A stretch of DNA of 64,000 bases from contig OY969794.1 of the NCBI GenBank assembly GCA_963703175.1, forward strand, positions 1,736,001 to 1,800,000, read 5' to 3'. Source of the stretch: VRUE01 sp963703175. GTDB taxonomy: Bacteria; Actinomycetota; Thermoleophilia; Solirubrobacterales; 70-9. The notes below the pieces were generated by a model. The model searched no databases. It worked only from the letters and a program-made list of their open reading frames with translations, and had not been told where the DNA came from. Shown one piece after another: positions 7,762 through 15,746 of this stretch; the stretch's first letter is position 1; every line of letters starts with the position of its first letter. The position numbers and the translations under genes are program-made.

Positions 7762-8505
7762 ATGCCCGACATCAAGCCCCAGACCTACAAGGACGATCGC
7801 CCCGCGTCCTATTTCGATCAGTTCCATGCCGCTGCACGCAAGGGTGTCGGCTGGACCTACCCGTTTGTGCGCGCCATCGTCTCACTGCCCACCCTGCTGA
7901 TCTACAGGGTGCGTGCGATCGGGGTTGCGAACGTGCCAAAGACCGGTGCCCTGGTGCTCGCGCCGAACCACTTCAGCCAGATGGATCACTTCTTCATCGG
8001 TCTCTACTTGCGCCGTCAGGTTCGCTTCATGGCGAAATCACAGATGTTCGGCCCGCCCGTCCTCACCTACATCTACAAGCACGGCGGCGTCTTCCCGGTC
8101 CGCCGTGGACATCACGACGAGGAGGCGTTCAAGACCGTCTTCGCGATCCTCGACCAGGGTGGCATGCTGCTCGTCTATGCCGAGGGTGGCCGCTCGCGTA
8201 GCAGCGAGCTAGGCGAGCCCAAACCGGGGATTGGACGCATCGCATTGGAGTCGGGCGTGCCGGTAGTCCCAGTCGCCGTCCACGGCTCCGCTTCGGTGCG
8301 GCGCTGGAAGCGTTTCCGCTTCCCCAAGGTGACGGTCCAGTTCGGCGAGCCGGTTTCCTACCAGCGCGAGCAGTCACCGAGTCGCGAGCGCCAGCTCGAG
8401 GCCGCGACCGAGGTCTTTGGCCGGGTGCGGGAGATGTATGAGGGGCTGGCTAGGAGTAACGGGCGTCGAGCTTCTCGAAGAAGCTCGGATCGTGCCCCGG
8501 CGTAA
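7762..8505 (+). CDS. 1-acyl-sn-glycerol-3-phosphate acyltransferase (PlsC-like)
   Basis: 247 aa. The acyltransferase motifs are in order: NHFSQMDHFF (HX4D catalytic block), a GGVFPVRR block, YAEGGRSRS (EGxRS substrate-phosphate block) and GVPVVPVAV. It should acylate lysophosphatidate or a related acceptor at the membrane. It follows glpK by 57 bp on the same strand, consistent with a phospholipid-precursor unit. The C-terminal 19 codons overlap the end of the convergent lactonase-like gene. Confidence 0.87.
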   Translation: MPDIKPQTYKDDRPASYFDQFHAAARKGVGWTYPFVRAIVSLPTLLIYRVRAIGVANVPKTGALVLAPNHFSQMDHFFIGLYLRRQVRFMAKSQMFGPPVLTYIYKHGGVFPVRRGHHDEEAFKTVFAILDQGGMLLVYAEGGRSRSSELGEPKPGIGRIALESGVPVVPVAVHGSASVRRWKRFRFPKVTVQFGEPVSYQREQSPSRERQLEAATEVFGRVREMYEGLARSNGRRASRRSSDRAPA

Positions 8506-9361
8506 CGATCGCGTTCGGGTATTCCTTGCGAAATAGCTTCAGCTCCTGCAGCGAGCGCCGGTAGTTGTGGGCGTCGAAGGGGCGCGGCGCGAGCGGCGCA
8601 TTGCCGTCGAGTTGAGCCTCGGTGTAGGTGGCGTCGCCGCCGATCACGAAGTCCCGCTCGGCTAGGTGGGCGATCACCGACATGTGGCCGGCACTGTGGC
8701 CGGGGGTGTAGGCGAGGTGGACCGAGCCGTCGCCGAAGAGGTCAAAGCAGCGGCCGAAGCTGGAGTAGGAGTCGATCCCGGCGCGGTTGAAGTCGATCGT
8801 GCGGTAGTCGAAGGCGTAGTCGAAGTGGGGTCGCCGGTATCCGTTCATCAACGGTTTCGGCCCGACCGTCGCCGCCTCCCACTCGACCTCGCTGACGATG
8901 AAGGTTGAATTGGGGAACTCGGAGATCGCCGAGGTGTGGTCGATGTGCATGTGGGTCATGACGACGATCGGGATCTCCCCGGCGTCGAGGTTGCGCGAAC
9001 GCAATTGGGCGGGAACGTCGGTGCCGGCCTCCAGCGTCGGGTTACCGACGCGGGCGCCCATGCGGCCGAAGTTCTCCTCTGCATCGGTGGCGATCGAAGG
9101 ATGCAGGCCGGTGTCGACGAGGATCGCGCCGGCGCTGGGGTGGCGAATCAGGAAGGCGGGGCAGGGGACTGTGGCCGCTGGCTCGCCGGTGATTAGCGCG
9201 CGCAGGAGCTTCAGCGTCTCGAGGCGTCCGCCGGGCCGTTCCATCATCGTCCGCGGCCAGGTGACGTGCCCGGCGATCAGCGGCTCGACACTGACCGAAG
9301 CACCGGGGGTGCCGCCGGCAAGCGGCTCGTGCAGCGGTTTGGCCTCCACGTGCACCTTCAT
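8450..9361 (-). CDS. Metallo-beta-lactamase fold hydrolase, AHL-lactonase-like
   Basis: 303 aa. The zinc site THMHIDHTSA (HxHxDH), a downstream TPGHSAGHMSV histidine, IGGDATY aspartate and TPGHDPSF histidine give the full set of metallo-beta-lactamase ligands. The length and C-terminal layout resemble N-acyl homoserine lactonases (AttM/AiiB) but any lactone or ester is possible. The start is ATG 9361 with a TAATGT box 9 nt upstream. It is divergent from an SDR gene and its 3' end overlaps plsC by 56 bp in convergent orientation. Confidence 0.82.
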   Translation of the reverse strand: MKVHVEAKPLHEPLAGGTPGASVSVEPLIAGHVTWPRTMMERPGGRLETLKLLRALITGEPAATVPCPAFLIRHPSAGAILVDTGLHPSIATDAEENFGRMGARVGNPTLEAGTDVPAQLRSRNLDAGEIPIVVMTHMHIDHTSAISEFPNSTFIVSEVEWEAATVGPKPLMNGYRRPHFDYAFDYRTIDFNRAGIDSYSSFGRCFDLFGDGSVHLAYTPGHSAGHMSVIAHLAERDFVIGGDATYTEAQLDGNAPLAPRPFDAHNYRRSLQELKLFRKEYPNAIVTPGHDPSFFEKLDARYS

Positions 9362-9370
9362 CGCCGGATG

Positions 9371-9376
9371 ACATTA
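9371..9376 (-). promoter_or_regulatory. Probable -10 box of lactonase-like gene
   Basis: TAATGT on the minus strand, 9 nt before ATG 9361. Confidence 0.45.
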
Positions 9377-9395
9377 CCCGGCTCCAGGTCGGCTA

Positions 9396-9401
9396 TAGGC
9401 T
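9396..9401 (+). promoter_or_regulatory. Probable -10 box of PECR-like SDR gene
   Basis: TAGGCT, 8 nt before ATG 9410, implying a leaderless transcript. Confidence 0.5.
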
Positions 9402-9409
9402 GCGCGTCG

Positions 9410-10264
9410 ATGGCTGAGAGCACTCATTCGCGCATATTCAGGGACGATTTGCTCGACGGGCAGGTATGTCTCGTCTCCGGAGCGGGTAGTGGCCTGGGCC
9501 GCGAGACGGCGCTGGAGCTGGCCCGGCTCGGCGCCGCCGTAGTTGGTTGCGGGCGCCGCGAGGAGCCTTTGGCAGAGACCGCGGGCCTGGCCGATGGGCT
9601 CGCCGGCAGCTTTGACTACGAGCCGCTGGATATTCGTGACGAGGCCGCGGTTGAGCGCTTTTTCGATGGCCTGCTCGAACGTCACGAGCGGCTTGACGTC
9701 CTGGTCAACAACGCCGGTGGCCAGTTCCTCGCCCCAGCCGAGTCGATTACGCCGAAAGGCTTCCGCACCGTGATCGAGCTGAACGTGCAGGGCACCTGGC
9801 TGATGACCCATGCGGCGGCGACCAAGGCCTTCATCCCGCAGGGTGGGGGGAAGGTGCTCAGCGTCACCCTCTCTCCCCATAACGGCATGCCGGGGATGGT
9901 TCACTCCGGCGCGGCCCGCGCCGCGGTCGAGAACATGATGCGGACGCTGGCCGTCGAGTGGGCGCGCTTCGGAATCAAGACCTGCGCTCTTGCTGCCGGC
10001 CAGTTCGCCACCGAGACGCTGCTGACCAAGTATCCGCAGGTGGTCGTCGACAACCTCGAGCGCTCGATCCCGATCGGCCGCGCCGGCCGCGCCGAGGAGA
10101 TGGCCTGGCTGGTCGCCTACCTGGCTTCGCCGGCCGGCGATTTCTTTTCCGGCACGACGATCACGATCGACGGCGCCCGCGACAACTGGGCCGGACCCTG
10201 GCCGCCGGAGGCGATTACGAAGGGCGGCGAGCCGGTCGCCGAGGAGCGCCGCCCCCAGCCGTAG
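9410..10264 (+). CDS. SDR family oxidoreductase, trans-2-enoyl-CoA reductase (PECR)-like
   Basis: 284 aa. The Rossmann motif (VSGAGSGLGRE) and NNAGGQF are typical of short-chain dehydrogenases. The usual YxxxK catalytic segment is replaced by MVHSGAARAAVENM: there is no tyrosine, and the lysine is an arginine. The GAAR variant is known from peroxisomal trans-2-enoyl-CoA reductases and 2,4-dienoyl-CoA reductases, so an enoyl-CoA reductase role fits better than an alcohol dehydrogenase role. ATG 9410 is supported by TAGGCT upstream. It ends 25 bp before the convergent fabG-like gene. Confidence 0.8.
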   Translation: MAESTHSRIFRDDLLDGQVCLVSGAGSGLGRETALELARLGAAVVGCGRREEPLAETAGLADGLAGSFDYEPLDIRDEAAVERFFDGLLERHERLDVLVNNAGGQFLAPAESITPKGFRTVIELNVQGTWLMTHAAATKAFIPQGGGKVLSVTLSPHNGMPGMVHSGAARAAVENMMRTLAVEWARFGIKTCALAAGQFATETLLTKYPQVVVDNLERSIPIGRAGRAEEMAWLVAYLASPAGDFFSGTTITIDGARDNWAGPWPPEAITKGGEPVAEERRPQP

Positions 10265-10288
10265 TTGAGGGCGGCGCTTGCGGCGTCC

Positions 10289-11119
10289 TTACGTGTACAT
10301 GCCGCCGAACATGCCGCCGGTCACGTTCAGCACTTGGCCCTGCATGTAATTGGCTAGGGGAGAGGCGAGGAACAAGACTGGGCCGGAGGCCTCCGCGGGC
10401 GTTGCGGGGCGGCCAAGCGGGATGATCGCCGAGGCCATCGCACGCATTTGCTCAGGGATACCGAGCTCGATCTTCTCCCCGCCGGGGGCGGTCATCTCCC
10501 CGCCCTCCTCTTTGGCGGCGGTGAGTCGCGTTTCGACGAAGCCGAAGGCGACGGCGTTGACGTTGATCTTGAACTGGCCCCACTCCTTGGCCAGGGTTTT
10601 AGTCATGCCGACGACGGCCATCTTGGCGGCCGAGTAGTTGATCTGGCCGGCGTTGCCCATCGTCCCCGAGGTCGAGGAGATGTTGATCAGCTTGCGGAAG
10701 ACCTCTTTGTCTTCACCCCTCTCTGCCTTTGCTGCCTCGCGCCAGTGGGGGGCCAGGGCGCGGGCGATGCGGAAGGGGACGACGGTATGGATGTCGAGCA
10801 TCGCCTGGAACTGCTCGTCGGTCATCCGGTGGGCGACGCCGTCCCAGGTGTAGCCGGCGTTGTTGACGACGATGTCGATCGCACCAAAGGCGTCGACGCC
10901 GGCGGCTACCAGCTGGTCGGGGGCGTCGGGCTTGGTCAGGTCGCCCGCGAAGACCGCGGTTTCGCCGTCGATCTCGCCGGCAGCCTGCTCGGCGACGTCG
11001 GCGTCGAGGTCGTTGATCAGCACCTTGGCGCCCTCGCTTACGAACAGCTCCGCGGTGGCACGGCCGATCCCCCGGGCGGAGCCGGTGACGATTGCCGCTT
11101 TCCCATCAAGAAGTCCCAT
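10289..11119 (-). CDS. SDR family oxidoreductase, 3-oxoacyl-ACP/acyl-CoA reductase-like
   Basis: 276 aa classical SDR: TGSARGIGRA nucleotide loop, NNAGYTW, ISSTSG serine, and the complete YSAAK catalytic pair. It resembles FabG-like 3-hydroxyacyl-CoA dehydrogenases associated with beta-oxidation. A ribosome-binding site (TAGGAGA, 7 nt before ATG 11119) indicates a leadered mRNA, unlike most genes here. About 70-80 bp upstream of the start lies the palindrome TGACTGGCCAGTCA, which recurs at the nitrilase-TetR locus (37822-37835), so the two loci may share a regulator. Confidence 0.87.
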   Translation of the reverse strand: MGLLDGKAAIVTGSARGIGRATAELFVSEGAKVLINDLDADVAEQAAGEIDGETAVFAGDLTKPDAPDQLVAAGVDAFGAIDIVVNNAGYTWDGVAHRMTDEQFQAMLDIHTVVPFRIARALAPHWREAAKAERGEDKEVFRKLINISSTSGTMGNAGQINYSAAKMAVVGMTKTLAKEWGQFKINVNAVAFGFVETRLTAAKEEGGEMTAPGGEKIELGIPEQMRAMASAIIPLGRPATPAEASGPVLFLASPLANYMQGQVLNVTGGMFGGMYT

Positions 11120-11449
11120 CGATTCGTGTTCTCCTATCTAAGTGGTGAAGTCGGCCCGGAGGCTACAAGGAAAGGCGCAATCCTGGTTGACTGGCCAGTC
11201 AGTTGTCGCGGCACTGGCGGGAGCTTTCCCGGGACGGTGTTGACTTAAATGAGTGACATTGATGTCATGTATTAGTGTCGTATTGGCTGATCGAATCAAA
11301 CGTCTGAACTTTTCGTTTGTGTGGGCCGAAATGTCTGATAGACAACAAACTGCGAACGGGAGTGGTCGTCCGCAAAAGCGTGCCCCGGCTGCTTCACCTC
11401 CCATGGGCGGTCGGGGCACTATCCGCTGAAGCGCAGGGCTACCTGGTGC
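11120..11449. promoter_or_regulatory. 330 bp AT-richer intergenic control region with two palindromes
   Basis: No convincing gene lies here. The stretch holds TGACTGGCCAGTCA (11188-11201, perfect palindrome) and TGACATTGATGTCA (11254-11267, arms TGACAT/ATGTCA around TG), and is visibly lower in GC than its surroundings between about 11240 and 11345. It lies upstream of the leftward fabG-like gene and downstream of sixA. The first palindrome is the operator shared with 37822-37835. The role of the second is unknown. Confidence 0.6.
11188..11201. promoter_or_regulatory. TGACTGGYCAGTCA operator, site 1
   Basis: TGACTGGCCAGTCA is a perfect 14 bp palindrome in the leader region of the fabG-like gene. 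The same sequence with one central base changed occurs next to a TetR gene at 37822-37835. Confidence 0.65.
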
Positions 11450-11890
11450 TCAGTCCGCCGAGGCGGCGATCGCGGCCAGGTCCTGCGGTCGCAACAGGGC
11501 GTGGAGGGTGCCGCCGTCGACGATCGCCAGGCCGCCTTTGCGCAGCTTTGCCTTGGCGCCGGTAAGGCGGGCGATCTCGTTCGAGAAGTCGGGCTCGTGA
11601 CCAACCAGCATCACGTTGCCGCGCCCGGCAGCGAGGCCGACGGAGTCGAAGTCACCGCCGCTCAACTCCTTGGCGATCTCGGGCTCGACCGGCAGCGCGT
11701 CGCAGGCCAGTCGTGCCGTGTCGGCGGCCCGCACCTTGGGGCTCGTCAGGCAGGCGTCGATCTCCGCACCAAGTGTCGATAGCGCCCGCCCGGCGAGCTT
11801 CGACTGGCGCTCGCCCTTCGCGGTCAACTGGCGCGCCGCATCATCGCCATCGCCGCGCTCGGCGTCGCCGTGTCGAAGCAGGTAGATCAC
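11450..11890 (-). CDS. sixA: SixA-like phosphohistidine phosphatase (histidine phosphatase superfamily)
   Basis: 146 aa. It begins IYLLRHGDAE with the RHG phosphohistidine motif and carries the second histidine in MLVGHEPDFS; arginines in LTSPKVRAADTA complete the pocket. Its size and layout match SixA proteins that dephosphorylate phosphohistidine proteins. GTG 11890 is preferred because it puts the RHG motif at the normal distance from the N terminus; an ATG at 11938 would run into the preceding gene. No strong ribosome-binding site precedes it. It follows the VOC gene by 22 bp. Confidence 0.8.
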   Translation of the reverse strand: MIYLLRHGDAERGDGDDAARQLTAKGERQSKLAGRALSTLGAEIDACLTSPKVRAADTARLACDALPVEPEIAKELSGGDFDSVGLAAGRGNVMLVGHEPDFSNEIARLTGAKAKLRKGGLAIVDGGTLHALLRPQDLAAIAASAD

Positions 11891-11912
11891 GCCGGGATCG
11901 TAAGGAGCGCGT

Positions 11913-12341
11913 TCACTCGGCTGGTGCGAGCTTGACACCGCCGTCCTCGGTGATGGTCCAGTGCGGATTGTGGGCGACCTCCCAGGGATGCCCGTCGGGG
12001 TCGACGAAGACGGCGCTGTAGCCGCCCCAGAAGGTCTCGGCCGGCTCGCGGCCGATGCGCGCTCCAGCGACCCGTGCCTGCTCGGCTACGGCGTCGACCT
12101 CCTCGCGGGAGCCGAAGTTGACGGCGAGCGTGACGCCGCCCCAGCCGGGCGAGTCCTCGACGCAGCTGTCCTCTGCCAGCCGCGCCCGGTCCCAGAGTGC
12201 GACCACCATCTCGCCGGCCTGAAAGAAGACCACGTCGTCGCCCGGCTCCGCCCCCGTCGTCCAGCCGAGCGCGTCGTAGAAGCTCCGTGCCAGCCCTAGG
12301 TCGGCGACACCGAGGGTGATCACATTGATGCGCTGCTTCAT
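11913..12341 (-). CDS. VOC (glyoxalase/bleomycin-resistance/dioxygenase) superfamily protein
   Basis: 142 aa, one two-repeat VOC domain (INVITLGVADLGLARSFYDALGW; VFVDPDGHPWEVAHNP). Such proteins bind a metal and may be glyoxalase-like or binding proteins; nothing identifies a substrate. ATG 12341 overlaps the stop of the upstream GNAT gene (ATGA), indicating translational coupling in a leftward operon of GNAT, VOC and sixA. Confidence 0.82.
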   Translation of the reverse strand: MKQRINVITLGVADLGLARSFYDALGWTTGAEPGDDVVFFQAGEMVVALWDRARLAEDSCVEDSPGWGGVTLAVNFGSREEVDAVAEQARVAGARIGREPAETFWGGYSAVFVDPDGHPWEVAHNPHWTITEDGGVKLAPAE

Positions 12342-13144
12342 CGGCTCGCCTGCGGGGCCGGGCACATGTATAGGCGGTAGTCGAAGATCGGTTCGAAGCC
12401 CATCCGCCGGTAGATGCTCGCACCCATCGGCGATGCCTGTAGCGAGGCCGAGGCACCACCCATTTCGAGACCGGCCTCCACCGCGACCGCGGTCATGGTG
12501 CGGCCCAGCCCGCGGCCGCGGGCCTCCTCCGTGGCCCCGACCCAGTAGATCCCGGCGACCCCGTGGGTGACGATGGTCATCGAGATGCCGGCCGGGCGAC
12601 CACCGACGTGGGCGAGGAAGGCGGCGGCGCCCTCAGCCCAGAGGTACTCGTTGTTCTCGTAGAAGGCGAAGATCTCGGCTGGGAAGCCGATGCTGGCGTA
12701 GGAGGCGGTCGCTACCTCCCAGTACTGAGAGGCTTCCTCCGGGGAGTCGACCCTGCGCAGCTCGACCCCGGCCACAGGCTCGTTTTCAAGCGAAGCGTCT
12801 GCGATGGCGTCGCCTTCGAGCACCATCTCCGGCATCTCGTAGACGTTCTGCAGCCCCGCCTGCTCGGCCGCCTCGATCAGGTCGCGATCCTCCTCCGCCC
12901 CGGCGCGGGTCCAGACCGCGAAGCCGCGTTCGCGGGCGACAAACCAAGCCCTCGCCCGTGCGACGAATTCGTTTGGATCGAGCCCGTCGTCGAGGCGGAA
13001 AGCGGCGTTGGAGATCACCGGGTGGGTCGAGCGCCCGGCGCCGAAGAGCCAGCCGTCGCCGGCTTCGATCTGGGCACCGGGGTCGAGCCCGAAAAGCCTG
13101 CGCGAGCTCTCGACCAGGTTGAGGTGGGCATTTCGGTGGGACAT
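12338..13144 (-). CDS. GNAT family N-acetyltransferase
   Basis: 268 aa. The acetyl-CoA binding loop ATEEARGRGLGRTMTAVAV (Q/RxxGxG/A type) lies in the C-terminal half and is followed by GASIYRRMGFEPIFDYRLYM, the usual closing beta-strand; the N-terminal part is a degenerate second GNAT-like fold. The acceptor is unknown. ATG 13144 overlaps the TGA of the upstream cell-wall amidase gene (TGATG). Confidence 0.82.
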   Translation of the reverse strand: MSHRNAHLNLVESSRRLFGLDPGAQIEAGDGWLFGAGRSTHPVISNAAFRLDDGLDPNEFVARARAWFVARERGFAVWTRAGAEEDRDLIEAAEQAGLQNVYEMPEMVLEGDAIADASLENEPVAGVELRRVDSPEEASQYWEVATASYASIGFPAEIFAFYENNEYLWAEGAAAFLAHVGGRPAGISMTIVTHGVAGIYWVGATEEARGRGLGRTMTAVAVEAGLEMGGASASLQASPMGASIYRRMGFEPIFDYRLYMCPAPQASR

Positions 13145-13779
13145 CAGCAGGTGCCCAGCTTGCCAAGCTTGCGGCGATAGATGCGCATCGAGCCGTGACT
13201 CCAATCGCCGTGCGTCTGGTGGCGTAGGCTGGGGACGCGCTCGCGATGGTAAGGAGAGCTGAGGCTCTCGGCGTGGCCGATCACGTCGCGCAGGCGGATG
13301 TGGAAGTGGCAACGCAGGTAGTCGGTCAGCTGCAGCGAGGCGCGCAGCTGGGCACGGTCGCCGAGCACATCCGCGTCGCTGAAGCCGGTGTGCTCGATCC
13401 CGATCGCGGTCCAGTTGAGGCCGACGGTATGCCGGCAGCGGGTCCTCAGGTTGACCAGCTGGAAGATGCGCCCGGATGAAGAGACGACGAAGTGGGCGCA
13501 GACGTTGGGCAGCTCATGCAGCTCCGGATCGGCGACGTCCGGGGCGAACGTGTTGTAGACAGATGCGGCCGTGCTGGCTTCGGCGAAGTGCTCGACGATC
13601 ACCTGCGGATGTTGCAAACGCCAGGTGTCTTCCCCGTAGTGGCGCTGCGAGTAGGCGGTCATCTGATGCTTGCGCTTCGGGCCGAAGGGGATCAGCCAGC
13701 GGGTGATCGGGGGGCGCAGCTGTGGTGAGGACGCGCTGCCGGCGGCAGGGCCGAGCGGCGACGCGATTGCGCACAGCAA
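13144..13779 (-). CDS. N-acetylmuramoyl-L-alanine amidase (amidase_2/PGRP fold), probably secreted
   Basis: About 211 aa. The zinc ligands expected of the family appear as IVEHFAEAS, IGIEHTGF and VIGHAESLSSPYH, with an NVCAHFVVSSSGRIFQLV strand between. It should cleave the lactyl-peptide bond of peptidoglycan or its fragments. The only usable start in frame is TTG 13779; the codons just upstream continue a hydrophobic run (ALGALALLLCAIAS), so a signal peptide with a non-standard start further upstream is likely. It is the first gene of the operon with GNAT, VOC and sixA. Confidence 0.75.
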   Translation of the reverse strand: MLCAIASPLGPAAGSASSPQLRPPITRWLIPFGPKRKHQMTAYSQRHYGEDTWRLQHPQVIVEHFAEASTAASVYNTFAPDVADPELHELPNVCAHFVVSSSGRIFQLVNLRTRCRHTVGLNWTAIGIEHTGFSDADVLGDRAQLRASLQLTDYLRCHFHIRLRDVIGHAESLSSPYHRERVPSLRHQTHGDWSHGSMRIYRRKLGKLGTC

Positions 13780-13814
13780 CAGCGCCAGGGCGCCGAGGGC
13801 TTTGGCCCGGAAGC

Positions 13815-14267
13815 TCAGGACGCGCCGCCGATTGCTCGCTGGCTCAACGGATCGCCGGTCGAGGCCAGGTACTCGTCGAGGGCCTTGGATTTCTGCGTGT
13901 CCTCGTAGACCTCGTAGTCGCGCAGGAGGCCCCAGGAGATCCGCCCCCAGATCACGTATCGGTTCTCATAGACGCGCTCGCCCTGCGGCGAGTCGAGGTG
14001 GTCGCGGCCACGGATACAAATCGTCTGGTTCCAGGGGAAGCCCTTGAGCACTACCTCGTCGGGGTAGATCTGCAAGCCGGTGTCGGCGAACCGCTGCAGC
14101 CACGGCTCGAGCTCGGTCTTGCCGTTGAACTCGCCGCCCCACGAGCTGTCGCCGGGGAAGCGGAACTGAACCTCCTCGGCATCCAGCCGCAGCGTCGGCC
14201 CGAGATCGCCGGCGCTCGCCTTGGCCATGTTGCGGGCGATCATCTTCTTGGCCAGCCAGGACAGCAT
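13815..14267 (-). CDS. SnoaL/NTF2-like protein
   Basis: 150 aa. The cone-shaped NTF2 fold is suggested by EVQFRFPGDSSWGGEFNGKTELEPWLQRFADTGLQIYPDEVV and the closing strands ENRYVIWGRISWGLLRDYEVYED, a pattern of polyketide-cyclase-like or limonene-epoxide-hydrolase-like proteins. No catalytic assignment is possible. ATG 14267 is preceded by an excellent ribosome-binding site (AAAGGAGG). Upstream is the inverted-repeat element at 14306-14469, shared with the divergent SnoaL-like gene. Confidence 0.7.
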   Translation of the reverse strand: MLSWLAKKMIARNMAKASAGDLGPTLRLDAEEVQFRFPGDSSWGGEFNGKTELEPWLQRFADTGLQIYPDEVVLKGFPWNQTICIRGRDHLDSPQGERVYENRYVIWGRISWGLLRDYEVYEDTQKSKALDEYLASTGDPLSQRAIGGAS

Positions 14268-14305
14268 CGGCGCCTCCTTTGCCGTGGATCGGGTGGTTGG
14301 AACCC

Positions 14306-14469
14306 AGTGTCCTGAGTCGTAAGTTCTGCACCACCCCGACGGCGTCTCGCCATCCGTGGCGGCGTCCTCGGATTTGCCTTTGCCTCCAGCAAAGGCTGCA
14401 TCCTGCGTCCTTGCCACGGCCGGCGATCCACTCGCCGGATGTGGCACACAACTTACGACTCAGGACACT
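14306..14469. repeat. 164 bp inverted-repeat element with nested hairpins (element B)
   Basis: AGTGTCCTGAGTCGTAAGTT (14306-14325) is repeated perfectly in inverse at 14450-14469. Inside are three further stems: CCGTGGC/GCCACGG (14354-14360 with 14413-14419), GCCTTTGC/GCAAAGGC (14376-14383 with 14389-14396, 5 nt loop) and CCGGCGA/TCGCCGG (14420-14426 with 14432-14438, 5 nt loop); the last overlaps nothing else. No open frame or target duplication is evident. It fills the region between two divergent SnoaL-like genes. A MITE-like insertion with 20 bp terminal repeats is the likeliest reading; a structured RNA is the alternative. Confidence 0.75.
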
Positions 14470-14487
14470 AGCGCGCCGGCGCGCTCG

Positions 14488-14493
14488 TACCAT
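14488..14493 (+). promoter_or_regulatory. Probable -10 box of SnoaL-like gene
   Basis: TACCAT, 7 nt before ATG 14501. The -35 position would fall at the right end of element B. Confidence 0.45.
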
Positions 14494-14500
14494 TGAGGCG

Positions 14501-14860
14501 ATGGCGAGCGATGAGGACACGCTGCGCTCCGCCTACCGGGCATTCAACGCTCGCGACATTGAGGCGGCGATCGAGCTGATGCATCCCAAGGTCGAGTGGC
14601 CCAACGCCTGGGAGGGAGGCCGCGTGGTCGGCCACGAGGCGGTCAGGGCCTATTGGACCCGCCAGTTCAGGGAGATCTCGAGCACGGTCGAGCCCGAGCG
14701 CTTCGACCGCGAGGCCGACGGCAGCATCACCGTGACCGTCCACCAGGTGGTTCGCGATGCGAAGAGCGGCGAGCTCCAGGCCGACGCCCGCGTCCTCCAC
14801 CGCTACCGACTGGAGGACGGCCTAGTTGTTCGCATGGACGTGCTGGACGATCCAAGTTGA
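14501..14860 (+). CDS. SnoaL-like domain protein
   Basis: 119 aa. The sequence (LRSAYRAFNARDIEAAIELMHPKVEWPNAWEGGRVVGHEAVRAYW) is typical of NTF2-like SnoaL domain proteins of about this size. The ligand is unknown. It is probably leaderless from the TACCAT box. The downstream GH114 gene starts on its stop codon (TTGA at 14857-14860), so the two are coupled. Confidence 0.8.
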   Translation: MASDEDTLRSAYRAFNARDIEAAIELMHPKVEWPNAWEGGRVVGHEAVRAYWTRQFREISSTVEPERFDREADGSITVTVHQVVRDAKSGELQADARVLHRYRLEDGLVVRMDVLDDPS

Positions 14861-15716
14861 CCGTGCCGCTCACCTTCGGCGGTCACTACGCCTTCCGGCA
14901 GCTCGAAAAGGGCGGCTGGATAGCGGTGCTGGTCGCGATCGCGACCGCGATCACCCTCGCCCTCCTGCTGAGAGCGGCGCCGCGAGCTCCGGTCTCGAGT
15001 TGGGGCGCTGGGAACCGCAGCCGACAACGGCCGCCTGGCAGTGGCAGCTGCAAGGGAAGATCGACACCAGCATTCCGGCGGCCGTGTATGACGTCGACGG
15101 CTTTGAAGTCTCGAAGCCGACCGTGCAGCAGCTGCATGGCTTGGGAAGAAAAGTCGTCTGCTACCTCGACGTCGGCAGTTGGGAGAACTACAGGCCGGAC
15201 GCTAAGCAGTTCCCACAGTCGGTCATCGGCCGCCGCTACGAAGGCTTCCCGGATGAGCGCTGGCTCGACATTCGTCGCTTTCGCCTGTTCGCGAAGCCAT
15301 TGAAGCGCCGCTTCGATCTCTGCGCCCGCAAGGGATTTGACGCGGTCGAGCCGGACAACCTCGCCGGCTGGGAAAACCGCACCGGTTTCGCGATCGCCCG
15401 CGAGGATCAGCTCCGCTTCAACCGCTGGGTGGCCCGCCAGGTCCACGCCCGGGGAATGGCGGTGGCGCTGAAGAACGACGGCCCGCAGGCGAAGGAACTA
15501 GTCGACGACTTTGACTTCGCGATCGTCGAGCAGTGCTTCCAGTACGAGGAGTGCGGCCCCTACCGCACCTTCGTTCAGCACGGGAAGGCGGTCTTCGAGG
15601 CCGAGTACGAACTCCCGCCGGAGCGGTTCTGCCCCGAAGCGCAGCAGATCACCTTCAGCGCCATCGGCAAGTCATACGACCTCTTCGCCCACCCCTGGCG
15701 CTCCTGCCCGTCATAA
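14857..15716 (+). CDS. GH114-like endo-alpha-1,4-polygalactosaminidase family protein, with apparent frameshift near the N terminus
   Basis: The catalytic part (about 15000-15716) reads WQWQLQGKIDTS, KVVCYLDVGSWENYRPD, KGFDAVEPDN, VALKNDG and IVEQCFQY, the conserved blocks of the GH114/TM1410 glycosidase family. The N-terminal membrane anchor (GGWIAVLVAIATAITLALLLRA) begins at TTG 14857, coupled to the SnoaL stop, but lies in a different frame; a one-base change between about 14970 and 15000 would join them. Alternatively a cytoplasmic form starts at TTG 15000. If anchored, the enzyme would face outside and act on a galactosamine-containing polymer. Sequencing error and true frameshift cannot be told apart. 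Confidence 0.7.
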
Positions 15717-15746
15717 GGCGGCTGGCCAGGGCGCTGACAGTCGCAG

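Noticed and set aside
11138..11419. 93-codon leftward frame in the 11.1-11.4 kb intergenic region
   Set aside because: It covers two palindromic operator-like sites and has no recognisable sequence or ribosome-binding site.
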